Shown: positions 1 through 9,837, numbered from the stretch's first letter. The stretch: 47,237 nucleotides of DNA from Planctomycetales bacterium (GCA_015488215.1 WFOE01000042.1:1-47237); one strand, 5' to 3'. Translations and numbers: made by a program. The notes: generated by a model not told the origin, from the letters alone.

Positions 1-8
1 CGCACCGA

Positions 9-240
9 AGCAAGAGCAAACGCTGATTCTTGGAAACGGCGAGCCGCCGACTTCAGTCGGCGGAGGACGGACGGCCGTCGGCCACTGGGAGCTTCCGCTC
101 CCGTGCAAGAACAAACGCCGATACTCGCAATCGGCGAGCCGGGAGCTTTAGCTCCCGGAGAAAAACGAGCAAAACAAGCGGCTACGAACTACCTCCCCGG
201 ACTAAAGTCCGGGGCTCGCCTGTGCAAGAACAAATGTAAC
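9..240 (+). repeat. Composite intergenic repeat locus R1 (upstream of nuoF)
   Basis: Hairpins CCGCCGACTTCAGTCGGCGG (44-63), GGGAGCTTCCGCTCCC (87-102), CCGGGAGCTTTAGCTCCCGG (139-158), CCCCGGACTAAAGTCCGGGG (195-214); GGCGAGCC...GGCTCGCC boundaries. Confidence 0.9.
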
Positions 241-317
241 AAACGGCAAAACGGCGAGCCTGACGTGCCGCCCCGGCGGCACCGACGCGACACCACCTGT
301 GCAGAGGAAACCCAACC

Positions 318-1673
318 GTGGCCGAGTTTGAACCCGTGCTGCTGGCCAACGTGGGTGTGCCGGAAAGCTGGACCCGGCGCGTGTACGAACAGCGCGGCGG
401 CTATCAGGCCCTGCGCCGCGTGCTGAAGCAGATGAGTCCCGAGGAAGTGGTCGAGCTGGTCAAAGCCAGCGGGCTGCGGGGCCGCGGCGGGGCCGGTTTT
501 CCCACCGGGGTCAAATGGACCTTTCTGCCCAAGGACCACCCGGGCCCTGTTTACTTCTGCGTCAACGCCGACGAGAGCGAGCCGGGCACGTTCAACAACC
601 GCATCCTGATGGAAGAAGACCCCCATCAGGTGATCGAAGGGACAATCATTTCGGCTTACGCCACCGGGGCGTCGGTCGTTTATATCTACCTGCGCTACGA
701 GTACCCGTTGTGTCTGAAGCGGCTCCAGCAGGCCATCGACGAGTGCTACGAGGCCGGCTACCTGGGCCGGGATATCCTGGGCAGCGGGTTTTCGCTGGAT
801 ATGTACATCCACCGCGGGGCGGCCGCCTACATCTGCGGCGAAGAGACCGGGCTGATCGAAAGCATCGAGGGCAAACGGGCCTGGCCGCGGATTAAGCCCC
901 CCTTCCCGGCCGTCGAAGGCGTGTTCCGCAAGCCCACGGTGGTCAACAACGTGGAAACCGTGGCCTGCGTGAAGCACATCGCCCAGCGCGGGGCCGAGTG
1001 GTTCAAGTCCATCGGCGTGCCGGCCGATCCGAACAACCCGCGCGACGCGGGCAGCTACGGGCCCAAGCTCTATTGCCTCTCGGGCCACGTGAACCGTCCC
1101 GGCTGTTACGAAGCCCCGCTGGGTATCACCTGCCGCGAGCTGATTGACCGCTTCGGCCAGGGGGTGTGGAAAGGTCGCAAGGCCAAGGCGGCCGTACCGG
1201 GGGGAATCAGCATGGGCCTGCTCACCGCCGAGGAGCTGGACACGCCGCTGGATTTCGGCTCGCTGCAAAAGGTGGGCTGCCTGGGCCTGGGCACGGCGGC
1301 CGTGGTGGTCATGGACGAGACGACCAGCATGATCGACTACCTGTACAACTGCTGCCGCTTCTTCGCCCACGAAAGCTGCGGCCAGTGCACTCCCTGCCGT
1401 GAAGGGACCGCCTGGGCGCTGCGGATTATGCAGCGCATCCGCTCCGGCCGCGGGCGGCTGGTCGATTTGGACATCCTGCTGGAAATCGGCAACACCATCG
1501 GCATCATTCCCGGCACCACCATCTGCGGGCTGGCCGACGGGGCCGCCTGGCCGCTAAAGAATGCCATCGGCAAGTTCCGCCAGGAGTTCGAAGACTACAT
1601 CCGACGCACCAATCCCCAAGGCTACCAACAGACCGAGCCGGTCCCGGCCGGCGAGCTGCTTTCGCTGCATTAG
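318..1673 (+). CDS. nuoF: NADH-quinone oxidoreductase subunit F
   Basis: GTG start; GLRGRGGAGFPTGVKW, NADESEPGTFNNR, ESCGQCTPCREGT Fe-S motif; followed by the other nuo genes. Confidence 0.96.
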   Translation: MAEFEPVLLANVGVPESWTRRVYEQRGGYQALRRVLKQMSPEEVVELVKASGLRGRGGAGFPTGVKWTFLPKDHPGPVYFCVNADESEPGTFNNRILMEEDPHQVIEGTIISAYATGASVVYIYLRYEYPLCLKRLQQAIDECYEAGYLGRDILGSGFSLDMYIHRGAAAYICGEETGLIESIEGKRAWPRIKPPFPAVEGVFRKPTVVNNVETVACVKHIAQRGAEWFKSIGVPADPNNPRDAGSYGPKLYCLSGHVNRPGCYEAPLGITCRELIDRFGQGVWKGRKAKAAVPGGISMGLLTAEELDTPLDFGSLQKVGCLGLGTAAVVVMDETTSMIDYLYNCCRFFAHESCGQCTPCREGTAWALRIMQRIRSGRGRLVDLDILLEIGNTIGIIPGTTICGLADGAAWPLKNAIGKFRQEFEDYIRRTNPQGYQQTEPVPAGELLSLH

Positions 1674-1754
1674 AGACCCCAAAACACCCAACTGCCTTGG
1701 TTCCCAAGTGAGCAACAAGAATGTTTGACCTGTTACACAACCAACGGTGAGACG

Positions 1755-1945
1755 GTTTGCGGCTTGCGACCTGCGCCGTGCGACTTGCGCCGGGAGCTTC
1801 CGCTCCGGAGCAAGAACCAACGTAGCAACAGACGATAAAACGGCGAGCCGGGAGCTTTAGCTCCCGGAGACAAACGAGCAAAACAAGCGACTACGAATGA
1901 CCTCCCCGGACTAAAGTCCGGGGCTCGCCAGTGCCATATAAACCA
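1755..1945 (+). repeat. Composite intergenic repeat locus R2 (nuoF/nuoG gap)
   Basis: 7-bp array GTTTGCG GCTTGCG ACCTGCG CCGTGCG ACTTGCG (1755-1789), GGAGCTTCCGCTCC (1793-1806), hairpins 1848-1867 and 1904-1923. Confidence 0.9.
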
Positions 1946-2065
1946 GTGTCGGAACAAACGCAGCAATACAAAACTGCCAACTGCGACAAAAGCAAACAGC
2001 AAGAGCCAACACAAGCACGCACAAAACGGCAAGCCGGGAACTGCTGGTTCCCGGAGGAGAACCCT

Positions 2066-3709
2066 ATGGCTGAGGCAATCATCGACGGCAAACCGATCAC
2101 TCTGCCCGAAGGACAGCAGCTCAACGGCATCCAGGCCGCGCGGCTGGCCGGGGTGGAGATTCCCCACTACTGCTGGCATCCGGGCCTGAGCGTGGTGGCC
2201 AGTTGCCGCATGTGCCTGGTGGAATGCGGCACCCGCGACGCCGAATCGGGCGAAGTGCGCATGCTGCCCAAGCTGGTGCCGGCCTGTCAGACCCCGGTGC
2301 GCGACGGCACCGTGCTGGTGACCGACAGCCCCAAGGTGCGCCACGCCCGGGCCTACGTGGAAGAAGCCCTGCTGATCGACCACCCAATCGACTGCCCCGT
2401 CTGCGACAAGGCCGGCGAGTGCTACTTGCAGGACTACTACTTCAAGCACGGGCAGCCGAAGCGCCGGGCGGACCTGCGCCCGTTTCACAGCCGCAAGCGC
2501 GACCTGGGCCCCACGGTGCGGCTGTTCGTGGATCGCTGCGTGATGTGCAGCCGTTGCGTGCGGTTTTGCCGCGAGGTGGCCGGCACGGGTGAGCTGATGG
2601 TCGTCCACCGCGGCAGCCACGAGGAGATTGACGTGTTCCCCGGCCATCCGCTGGCCAACAAGCTCTCCGGCAACGTGGTGGAGCTTTGCCCGGTGGGCGC
2701 CCTGGGCGACAAGGACTTCCTGTACAAACAGCGCGTGTGGTTCCTGAAGTCGCACGCGGGAATCTGCACCGGGTGCTCGGTCGGATGCAACATCTGGATC
2801 GACGAAAACCAGGACCACATCTACCGCCTCCGCGCCCGGGAAAACCCGCACGTGAACCAGTGGTGGATTTGCGACGAAGGCCGCTACGGGTTCCATCACG
2901 TCCATAGCGAAAAACGCCTGCTGGGCTTCCGTCACCGGCCCGAGCAAGGCCCCGAACAGGAACTGGACTGGGAACAAGCCCGGGACCTGCTCCAGCAGTG
3001 GGCGTCCGAGTCGAGCCGGGCCGCTGCTGTGGTTTCCCCCCACCTGACCGTAGAGGAAGCCTACCTGCTGTGCCGCTTTGTGCGGCAGGTGGATGCGGAG
3101 GCCCCGCTGGTGCTGGGCCCGGTGCCGCGATCGGGCCAGGATGAGCATTTTCCCGGCGGGTTTACGATTCGGGCCGAAAAATGCCCCAACCGGCGCGGCG
3201 TGGTGGAACTGTTGCAGCACTTCGGCGGCCAGGCCGGCCCCTGGCCCGAAGGGCTGCAACGCCTGCTGGAATACGAGCCGGAGCTGGTGTGGGTCTCCGG
3301 TGGATACAAGACCGACTGGATTACTCCTCAGGAGGCCGAACAGCTTGCCCAGGGCCGGCGCCTGGTGGTGCAGGACCTGTTCCCCAGCCCGGCCAGCCAG
3401 GCCGCCCGACTGGTGCTGCCCGGGGCCGCTTTCACCGAAAAGAGCGGAAGCTACGTGAACCACAACGGCCGCTTGCAATGGGCCGATTGGGCCATTCGCC
3501 CACCCGTGGGCACCCGGCCCGAGGGAGCTGTGCTGTGGCAACTGCTGGGCCGCTCAGGTCTGTACCAGCCGGAAGCCGTACTGGAAGAGATCGCCGCCGA
3601 GGTGGTGGCCTTCCAGGCCGTAACGCTGCCGGTGCCCGAGCAAGGAGTGGACCTGCACCTGAGCCTGCTGGCCGAAGAGGTGACCCCCAGCGCCGAGCCG
3701 CCGGCATGA
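2066..3709 (+). CDS. nuoG: NADH-quinone oxidoreductase subunit G, short form (about 547 aa)
   Basis: ATG with GGAGGA upstream; HYCWHPGLSVVASCRMC 2Fe-2S, CPVCDKAGEC and CVMCSRCVRFC motifs, CTGCSVGC...WICDEGR extra cluster motif. ORF upstream extension (1931-2065) is repeat DNA. Confidence 0.93.
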   Translation: MAEAIIDGKPITLPEGQQLNGIQAARLAGVEIPHYCWHPGLSVVASCRMCLVECGTRDAESGEVRMLPKLVPACQTPVRDGTVLVTDSPKVRHARAYVEEALLIDHPIDCPVCDKAGECYLQDYYFKHGQPKRRADLRPFHSRKRDLGPTVRLFVDRCVMCSRCVRFCREVAGTGELMVVHRGSHEEIDVFPGHPLANKLSGNVVELCPVGALGDKDFLYKQRVWFLKSHAGICTGCSVGCNIWIDENQDHIYRLRARENPHVNQWWICDEGRYGFHHVHSEKRLLGFRHRPEQGPEQELDWEQARDLLQQWASESSRAAAVVSPHLTVEEAYLLCRFVRQVDAEAPLVLGPVPRSGQDEHFPGGFTIRAEKCPNRRGVVELLQHFGGQAGPWPEGLQRLLEYEPELVWVSGGYKTDWITPQEAEQLAQGRRLVVQDLFPSPASQAARLVLPGAAFTEKSGSYVNHNGRLQWADWAIRPPVGTRPEGAVLWQLLGRSGLYQPEAVLEEIAAEVVAFQAVTLPVPEQGVDLHLSLLAEEVTPSAEPPA

Positions 3710-3712
3710 GGT

Positions 3713-4085
3713 CGGCTTGCGACTTGCGGCTTGCGACTTGCGCCGGGAGCTGCCGCTCCAAGAGGCTTGGAGGCGTGGGGGCTTGGAGGCTTGTGGGGAG
3801 GAGCTTCCGCTCCACTGTAAGAACAAACGCAACAATACAAAACGGCGAGCCGCCGACTTCAGTCGGCGGAGGGCGGCGCGGCCGCCAGCGACTAGGTGCT
3901 TCCGCACCAAAGCAAGAACCAACACAACACCACCAAACGGCGAGCCGGGAGCTTTAGCTCCCGGAGAAAAACGAGCAAAACAAGCGGCTACGAACAACCT
4001 CTCCGGACTAAAGTCCGGGGCTCGCCAGTGCCAGAACAAACGCGAGCCACACAAACGGCCAGCCGCGAGCGTTAACTGGCGGAGC
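3713..4085 (+). repeat. Composite intergenic repeat locus R3 (nuoG/nuoH gap)
   Basis: 7-bp array 3715-3742, 8-bp array 3764-3795, hairpins 3850-3869, 3895-3908, 3945-3964, 4003-4018. Confidence 0.9.
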
Positions 4086-4133
4086 TAAACCGACGCGGAT
4101 TCGCAAAGAGTGTTCCCCAACCCAAGAACCGCC

Positions 4134-5336
4134 ATGACTGCCTTGCTTGTCAAATCGGTTATTTTACTGGGCGGGCTGCTCACCGCGGTGGCCTACCTGG
4201 TGCTGCTGGAACGCAAGGTGGCCGCCTGGATTCAGGACCGCCGCGGGCCGAACCGGGTGGGCATCCCCTTTACCAAAATCCGCCTGTTCGGGCTGGGGCA
4301 GCCGATTGCCGACGGGCTGAAGTTCTTGTTCAAGGAAGAATACACCCCGGGGCACGTGGATCGGGCCATGTACACGCTGGCCCCCCTGGTCATCTTCACC
4401 GCCGCGCTGGCCACCTTCGCGGTAATTCCGTTTGGGCACGTCGTGCCCGTGGGCGGAAAAGCCGAGCCGTTGGTGGTGGCTCCCGGCGTGGATGTGGGCA
4501 TCCTGTACGTGTTCGCCGTCTCCAGCATCGCCGTCTATGGGGTAATCCTGGGCGGCTGGGCCAGCGACAACAAGTACAGCTTCCTGGGAGCGATGCGCAG
4601 CAGCGCCCAGCTGATTGCCTACGAAATCCCCCTGGGCCTGGGCATCCTGGGCGTGGTGCTTCTGACCGGCACGCTGCGGCTGGACGGAATGATCGAGCTT
4701 CAGGCCCAAAGCGGCGTGTGGCTGCTGCTGGTGCAGCCGGTGGGCTTTCTGGTGTTCGCCGTGGCCGCCTGCGCCGAAGCGGCCCGGCTCCCTTTTGACC
4801 TGCTGGAGTGCGAGCAGGAACTGGTCGGCGGCTACCACACCGAATACACCGGCATGAAGATGGCCATGTACGCCCTAGGCGAGTTCCTGCACATGCTCAC
4901 CGCCAGCGTGCTCATCGTGGTGCTGTACCTGGGCGGATGGCACTTCTGGGGCCTGACCGGCACCGGGACGGAAGTGGGCTGGGGAACCGCCCTGCTCCGC
5001 GTGGCCGTCTTTTGGGCCAAGGTGATGCTGGTGGTGCTGGGCTTCATGATTATCCGCTGGAGCTGGCCCCGGTTCCGTTTCGACCAGTTGATGAACCTGG
5101 CCTGGAAAGTGATGGTCCCGCTGGGACTTGTCAACCTAGTGGCCACGGCCGTGCTGATGGAGTTCTGGCCCCGGGCCTTGACGGAACACCCGTGGGCCAC
5201 CGCCGGGGCGATGTGGGCCCTGGCCCTGGGCACCGTGGGGCTTTGGGCCGCGCTGAGCCCGGTCGGTTCCCAGTCCCAGGCCCGTCGGGGACCGGACGAG
5301 TTCTCCATGCGCCGCGTGGAAACGCCCGCCGCCTGA
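4134..5336 (+). CDS. nuoH: NADH-quinone oxidoreductase subunit H
   Basis: LLERKVAAWIQDRRGPNRVG, ARLPFDLLECEQELVGGYHTEYTGMK signatures; ATG at 4134 (GTG at 4110 possible). Confidence 0.95.
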   Translation: MTALLVKSVILLGGLLTAVAYLVLLERKVAAWIQDRRGPNRVGIPFTKIRLFGLGQPIADGLKFLFKEEYTPGHVDRAMYTLAPLVIFTAALATFAVIPFGHVVPVGGKAEPLVVAPGVDVGILYVFAVSSIAVYGVILGGWASDNKYSFLGAMRSSAQLIAYEIPLGLGILGVVLLTGTLRLDGMIELQAQSGVWLLLVQPVGFLVFAVAACAEAARLPFDLLECEQELVGGYHTEYTGMKMAMYALGEFLHMLTASVLIVVLYLGGWHFWGLTGTGTEVGWGTALLRVAVFWAKVMLVVLGFMIIRWSWPRFRFDQLMNLAWKVMVPLGLVNLVATAVLMEFWPRALTEHPWATAGAMWALALGTVGLWAALSPVGSQSQARRGPDEFSMRRVETPAA

Positions 5337-5359
5337 AAACTCGCAAAAGGCCAATTGCC

Positions 5360-5908
5360 ATGAAACCAGACGATCCTGCCATCCGTTGGGTCAAGCCGCC
5401 GGAACTGGGACTGACGGGCCGCATGTACCTGCCGCTGGTGTTGCAGGGGGTTACGACCACGGTGCGCCACCTGTTTTCGCCCAAGGTGACCCAGGAATAT
5501 CCCGAGGTGGAGCCCCCGATTGGCAACCCGCTCATCTACCGCGGCGTGCATCGGCTCAACCGGGACGAACAAGGTCGGGTCAAGTGCGTGGCCTGTTTCC
5601 TCTGCGCCACGGCCTGTCCGGCCCACTGTATCGACATCGTGGCGGCCGAAAGCCCCTGGCCGGATCGGGACAAGTACCCGGAAAGCTTCGTCATCGACGA
5701 GCTGCGCTGCATCTACTGCGGCATGTGCGAGGAAGCCTGCCCGGTGGACGCCATCGAGCTGACTAGCCTTTACAACCTGACGGGCCGCAGCCGCGAGGAG
5801 ATGTTTTTCGACAAGGAGAAACTGCTGAGCGTTTACGACCAGACCAAAGACCGGGAACCCTCGGCCATGGAGCGGCAGCAACAAGCCGCCGAGGACCAGC
5901 AAAAATGA
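5360..5908 (+). CDS. nuoI: NADH-quinone oxidoreductase subunit I (2x[4Fe-4S])
   Basis: CVACFLCATACPAHCI and CIYCGMCEEACPVDAIEL ferredoxin motifs. Confidence 0.95.
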   Translation: MKPDDPAIRWVKPPELGLTGRMYLPLVLQGVTTTVRHLFSPKVTQEYPEVEPPIGNPLIYRGVHRLNRDEQGRVKCVACFLCATACPAHCIDIVAAESPWPDRDKYPESFVIDELRCIYCGMCEEACPVDAIELTSLYNLTGRSREEMFFDKEKLLSVYDQTKDREPSAMERQQQAAEDQQK

Positions 5909-6504
5909 TGCGGCTTGCGACTTGCGCCGTGCGCGAGGAGCTTCCGCAACAAAGGGCGTGGAGGCTTGGGGGCTTGGAGGCTTGGGGAGGAGCTTCCGCT
6001 CCGGAGCAAGAACCAACGTAACCGCAACAATACAAAACGGCGAGCCGGGGACTTCAGTCCCCGGAGGCGGCACGGCCGCCAGCGACTAGGTGCTTCCGCA
6101 CCAGAGCAAGAACAAACACAACACCACCAAACGGCGAGCCGGGAGCTTTGCTCCCGGAGAAAAACGAGCAGAACAAGCGGCGAGGAACAACCTTCCCGGA
6201 CTAAAGTCCGGGGCTCGCCACTGCCAGAACAAACGCAAGTACGCCAACGGTAAGTACACCTACACTAACGGCGACCCGCCGACTTCAGTCGGCGGAGAAA
6301 AACCAAGAGAAGACGCTAACTTGCCGAACCGTTCCGCAAGTTCACGCTTGCGGCTCGCCCAAGAACGAGAGCAGACGTTGACCTTCGCAAAAGCGGAAGG
6401 ACACCGAACGGGAAACCACTGCCACCTTCAGTAACAACGCAAACACAAAAACCGGCGTTTTTCCTGCCCTGCCCAAGACCCAAGACACAAGTCCCAAGAC
6501 CACC
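5909..6504 (+). repeat. Composite intergenic repeat locus R4 (nuoI/nuoJ gap, about 596 bp)
   Basis: 7-bp array starting at the nuoI stop, 8-bp array 5955-5986, hairpins 6045-6064, 6089-6102, 6139-6157, 6195-6212, 6276-6295, 6334-6353, CCAAGAC heptamers 6473-6500. Confidence 0.92.
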
Positions 6505-7260
6505 ATGACCACTTGGCTGATTGTCGGAGCTATTGTGCTGGGGGCCGTGGCCCTGTGGCTGCTGCTGCCCCGGGGCCGCAAGGCCGGACGCCGCCTGGGC
6601 GCGGTGCTGGGCGCCATCGCGCTGGGAATGTTGCTGGCCACGGTGCCCCCGTTGGGCGGCTGGTTCACCCAGGGGTTGTTCTGGCTGCTGGCGGGACTGA
6701 CAATCGCTTCGGCCGCCTGTACCGTGTCGTTTCGCAATCCGGTGTATTGTGCCGTGTGGTTCGGGCTCACGCTGTTTGGCACAGCGGGGCTGTTGTTTTT
6801 CCAAGGGGCGCAATTCCTGGGGGCGGCCACCATCATCATTTATGCCGGGGCCATCCTGGTTACGCTGTTGTTCGTGCTGATGCTGGCCAATCCGCGCGGC
6901 CAGGCCGCTTACGACCGCCGGGCGTGGGAAGCCCCCCTGGCGGCCACCGTGGGCGTGGTGCTGTTGGGGCTTTTCTCCACCGGGTTTTTTTCCACACTGA
7001 AGGCCATGCCGCAGCAGACCCCGGCCCAGGTCGCCGCCGAGAAGCGGCAGCCGCCGGGAAAATACGCCGTGTCGGCCCTGGGGGCGGAGCTTTTCTCGCG
7101 GCACCTGGTGGCCGTGGAGGTGGCCGGCACGCTGCTGCTGGCCGCCCTGGCCGGAGCGGTGGCCGTGGTGGCCCAACACGCTCAGCCCGGCCAGGTAATC
7201 CCCCGGCCTGAAGGGACCGTGCCCCCTGCCCGAGAACCCAACGAGGTAACCGTGCGATGA
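6505..7260 (+). CDS. nuoJ: NADH-quinone oxidoreductase subunit J
   Basis: Hydrophobic; NPVYCAVWFGLTLFGTAGLLFFQGAQFLGAATIIIYAGAILVTLLFVLML; overlaps nuoK by ATGA. Confidence 0.93.
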   Translation: MTTWLIVGAIVLGAVALWLLLPRGRKAGRRLGAVLGAIALGMLLATVPPLGGWFTQGLFWLLAGLTIASAACTVSFRNPVYCAVWFGLTLFGTAGLLFFQGAQFLGAATIIIYAGAILVTLLFVLMLANPRGQAAYDRRAWEAPLAATVGVVLLGLFSTGFFSTLKAMPQQTPAQVAAEKRQPPGKYAVSALGAELFSRHLVAVEVAGTLLLAALAGAVAVVAQHAQPGQVIPRPEGTVPPAREPNEVTVR

Positions 7261-7715
7261 ACGAACAAGCCTTGTGGCTCGGCTACCAACTGGTGGCGGC
7301 CGCCCTGGTGGCCCTGGGCACCGTGGGCTTTCTGGCCCGGCGGAACATGATCGTCATGTTCCTTTGCGTGGAGATGATGCTCCAGGGGGTGGCGCTGTCG
7401 CTTGTGGCCTGGGGCCGGTACCACGGCACGCTGGACGGCCAGGTGCTGGTGCTGTTCGTGCTGGCCGTGGCCGCCTGCGAAGCGGCGCTGGCCATGGCCC
7501 TGGCCCTGATGCTTTTCCAGCGACGCGGCCACCTGGACACGGCCGCTTGTTTCCGGCTGCACGAGCCGGGCCAGGAAGTGCAACTGGTCGAACAAGTTTC
7601 CGCCGAAGGAGAACTGGAAGAACCGGAACCGGAACCCACCTGGCCCCATCTCCCCCCGGCCGGAGTGGAACCCCAACGCGATCCCGAGCAGGAAGCCTAC
7701 CGCAGCCATGTTTAG
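7257..7715 (+). CDS. nuoK: NADH-quinone oxidoreductase subunit K with acidic C-terminal extension
   Basis: Three-TM core with conserved membrane Glu (FLCVEMMLQGV; AACEAALAMALALMLF); about 50 extra residues at C-terminus. Confidence 0.9.
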   Translation: MNEQALWLGYQLVAAALVALGTVGFLARRNMIVMFLCVEMMLQGVALSLVAWGRYHGTLDGQVLVLFVLAVAACEAALAMALALMLFQRRGHLDTAACFRLHEPGQEVQLVEQVSAEGELEEPEPEPTWPHLPPAGVEPQRDPEQEAYRSHV

Positions 7716-9837
7716 TCTCGATACGCTGCTGGTGCTGGTGGTGGCCGCTCCGCTGGCCGCCGCCGTGCTCACGGCCGCCCTGGGCCGCTGGTACTTGCGC
7801 CGCCACGCGCACTGGCCCGCGCTAGTGGCCGTGGCCGTTTCGCTGGCCGCCGCCGTGGCTCTTGCCTGGCAGTGGTCTGCCGGGCTGCCTGCGCTTCCGG
7901 CCGAAGAACATCACGCCGGACAGACTGCCACTGAGCACGCCCAGCACGAAGAGCCCACCCAGCCCGAAGAGCACGAAACCGCCGGCGAGCGTTACCTGGG
8001 CCGGGAACACGTGGTGGTGCTCTGGCGTTGGGCCGCCGTGCAGGGGGCCTGGGGCACGCCGCCGTTTGTCATCGACGTGGTCCTCCGTGTCGATACGCTC
8101 ACCTGCCTGATGCTGCTGGTGGTAAACCTGGTGGGGCTGCTGGTGGTGCTCTATTCGGTGGGCTACATGCACGACGACCCGGGCTACTGGCGCTATTTCA
8201 CCTACGTGGCCCTGTTCGTCTTTTCGATGAACATGCTGGTTTCGGTGTCCAACTTTCTGTTGCTTTACGTGTTCTGGGAAGCCGTGGGGCTTTGCAGCTA
8301 CTTGCTCATCGGCTTCTGGTTCCAGCGGCCCGCGGCAGCCGACGCGGGCAAGAAAGCCTTTCTGGTCAACCGCGTGGGCGACTTCGGCTTTGCCCTGGGC
8401 GTGTTCCTGCTGTGGAGCGCCCTGGGCACGCTCAACTTCCACGATACGGTGCTGCCCGACGGCAACCTGGTGCCGGGGGTGCTGGGCCAGCACTGGCTTT
8501 CCATGCCCGTTCCCTACGGCGGAGCCTGGGGCTCGCGTGTGGCCGTGGTGGTCGCCTGCCTGTTGTTGTTCGTCGGGGCTTGCGGCAAAAGCGCCCAGTT
8601 CCCCTTGCACGTGTGGTTGCCCGATGCGATGGAAGGGCCCACGCCGGTCAGCGCGTTGATTCACGCCGCCACGATGGTTACCGCGGGCGTGTATCTGGTG
8701 GTGCGAACTGCGCCGATGTTCCTGGTGTCCCAGTCGGCCCATCTGGTGGTGGCCGCCATCGGCGGGCTGACGGCCCTGATGGCCGCTTTCATCGCCCTGA
8801 CCCAAACCGACCTGAAACGCGTGCTGGCCTACTCGACCATCAGCCAGTTGGGCTACATGTTCCTGGCCCTGGGCACGGCCAGTTTTGCCGGGCTGGCGGC
8901 CGGGATGTTCCACTTGTTCACGCACGCGTTCTTCAAGGCACTCCTGTTCCTGGGGGCCGGAAGCGTGATGCACGCCATGGGCGGGGTGATCGACATGAAC
9001 CGCTTCGGCGGGCTGCGGCGCCGACTGCCGCTGACGTACTGGACGTTTCTGCTGGGCGCGCTGGCCCTGGCCGGGGTGGCTCCGCTGGCCGGGTTCTGGA
9101 GCAAGGACGCCGTGCTGGCCGCCGTGCACACCCGGGCAATGGAAAACCCCCTGGGCGAAGGCTACCTGTACCTGACGCTTTACTACACCGGCATGGTCAC
9201 CGCCTTGATGACGGCGTTTTACACGTTTCGGGCCGTGTTCCTCACCTTCCACGGCGAAGAACGCTTGCCCGAGGAAGCCCACGGCCACGCCCACGAAGGC
9301 CCCTGGTGGATGACCGTGCCGCTGGTGCTGCTGGCCCTGGGAGCCGTCGGCGCGGGACTGTTGGGCGGCCCCATTACCGACTGGCTGCGACACACCCCCT
9401 CGCTTGCCTTTGCCGCCCGACTGACCGGTACCGGCCATCACGGTTTCCACTGGCAGGTGGCCGCGCTGAGCACCGCCATGGCCCTGGGCGGAGTGGCCCT
9501 GGCCGCCTGGTTCTACCTGGCCCAGCGGCAACTGGTCGCTTCGCTGGCCGAAACATTCCGCGCCGCCATGCTCTACCAGCTTTCCTACGGCAAGCTGTTC
9601 CTCGATGAAATCTACACCGTGCTGATTGTGATCCCGCTTCGGGTGCTGGGCTGGGTGCTGTTCATCCTGGACCAGTTCTTGATCGACGGGCTGGTCAACC
9701 TGGTCGGCTACCTGGTGCGCGCCCTGGGCGGGCTGTTCCGGCCGCTCCAGACCGGACTGGTGCAGTTTTACGCCCTGGCCATGCTGCTGGGGTTGCTGGT
9801 GCTGCTGGCCTCGATGCTCCGCTGGCCGCTGGGCTGA
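7708..9837 (+). CDS. nuoL: NADH-quinone oxidoreductase subunit L
   Basis: FWEAVGLCSYLLIGFW, PLHVWLPDAMEGPTPVSALIHAATMVTAGVYL, LKRVLAYSTISQLGYMFLALG. Confidence 0.96.
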   Translation: MFSLDTLLVLVVAAPLAAAVLTAALGRWYLRRHAHWPALVAVAVSLAAAVALAWQWSAGLPALPAEEHHAGQTATEHAQHEEPTQPEEHETAGERYLGREHVVVLWRWAAVQGAWGTPPFVIDVVLRVDTLTCLMLLVVNLVGLLVVLYSVGYMHDDPGYWRYFTYVALFVFSMNMLVSVSNFLLLYVFWEAVGLCSYLLIGFWFQRPAAADAGKKAFLVNRVGDFGFALGVFLLWSALGTLNFHDTVLPDGNLVPGVLGQHWLSMPVPYGGAWGSRVAVVVACLLLFVGACGKSAQFPLHVWLPDAMEGPTPVSALIHAATMVTAGVYLVVRTAPMFLVSQSAHLVVAAIGGLTALMAAFIALTQTDLKRVLAYSTISQLGYMFLALGTASFAGLAAGMFHLFTHAFFKALLFLGAGSVMHAMGGVIDMNRFGGLRRRLPLTYWTFLLGALALAGVAPLAGFWSKDAVLAAVHTRAMENPLGEGYLYLTLYYTGMVTALMTAFYTFRAVFLTFHGEERLPEEAHGHAHEGPWWMTVPLVLLALGAVGAGLLGGPITDWLRHTPSLAFAARLTGTGHHGFHWQVAALSTAMALGGVALAAWFYLAQRQLVASLAETFRAAMLYQLSYGKLFLDEIYTVLIVIPLRVLGWVLFILDQFLIDGLVNLVGYLVRALGGLFRPLQTGLVQFYALAMLLGLLVLLASMLRWPLG

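Noticed and set aside
9-240. CRISPR array
   Set aside because: Palindromic units are not regularly spaced with unique spacers of equal length, and no cas genes are present.
103-426. Small ORFs translating through the repeat modules (for example 30-239, 103-426, 5915-6253, 9863-10159)
   Set aside because: They share peptide-like phrases (EPPTSVGGEKP, PGLKSGAR) only because the same DNA repeat is translated; arrays with 7- and 8-bp periods break reading frames, so coding is unlikely.
1733-3541. 602-aa minus-strand ORF antisense to nuoG
   Set aside because: High-GC shadow ORF; His/Gly/Gln-rich composition without domain motifs, while the plus frame has clear NuoG motifs.
3826-4040. Integron attC sites or an IS element
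   Set aside because: No integrase or transposase in the window, no target-site duplications evident, and the GGCGAGCC/GGCTCGCC ends are too short and lack attC core motifs.
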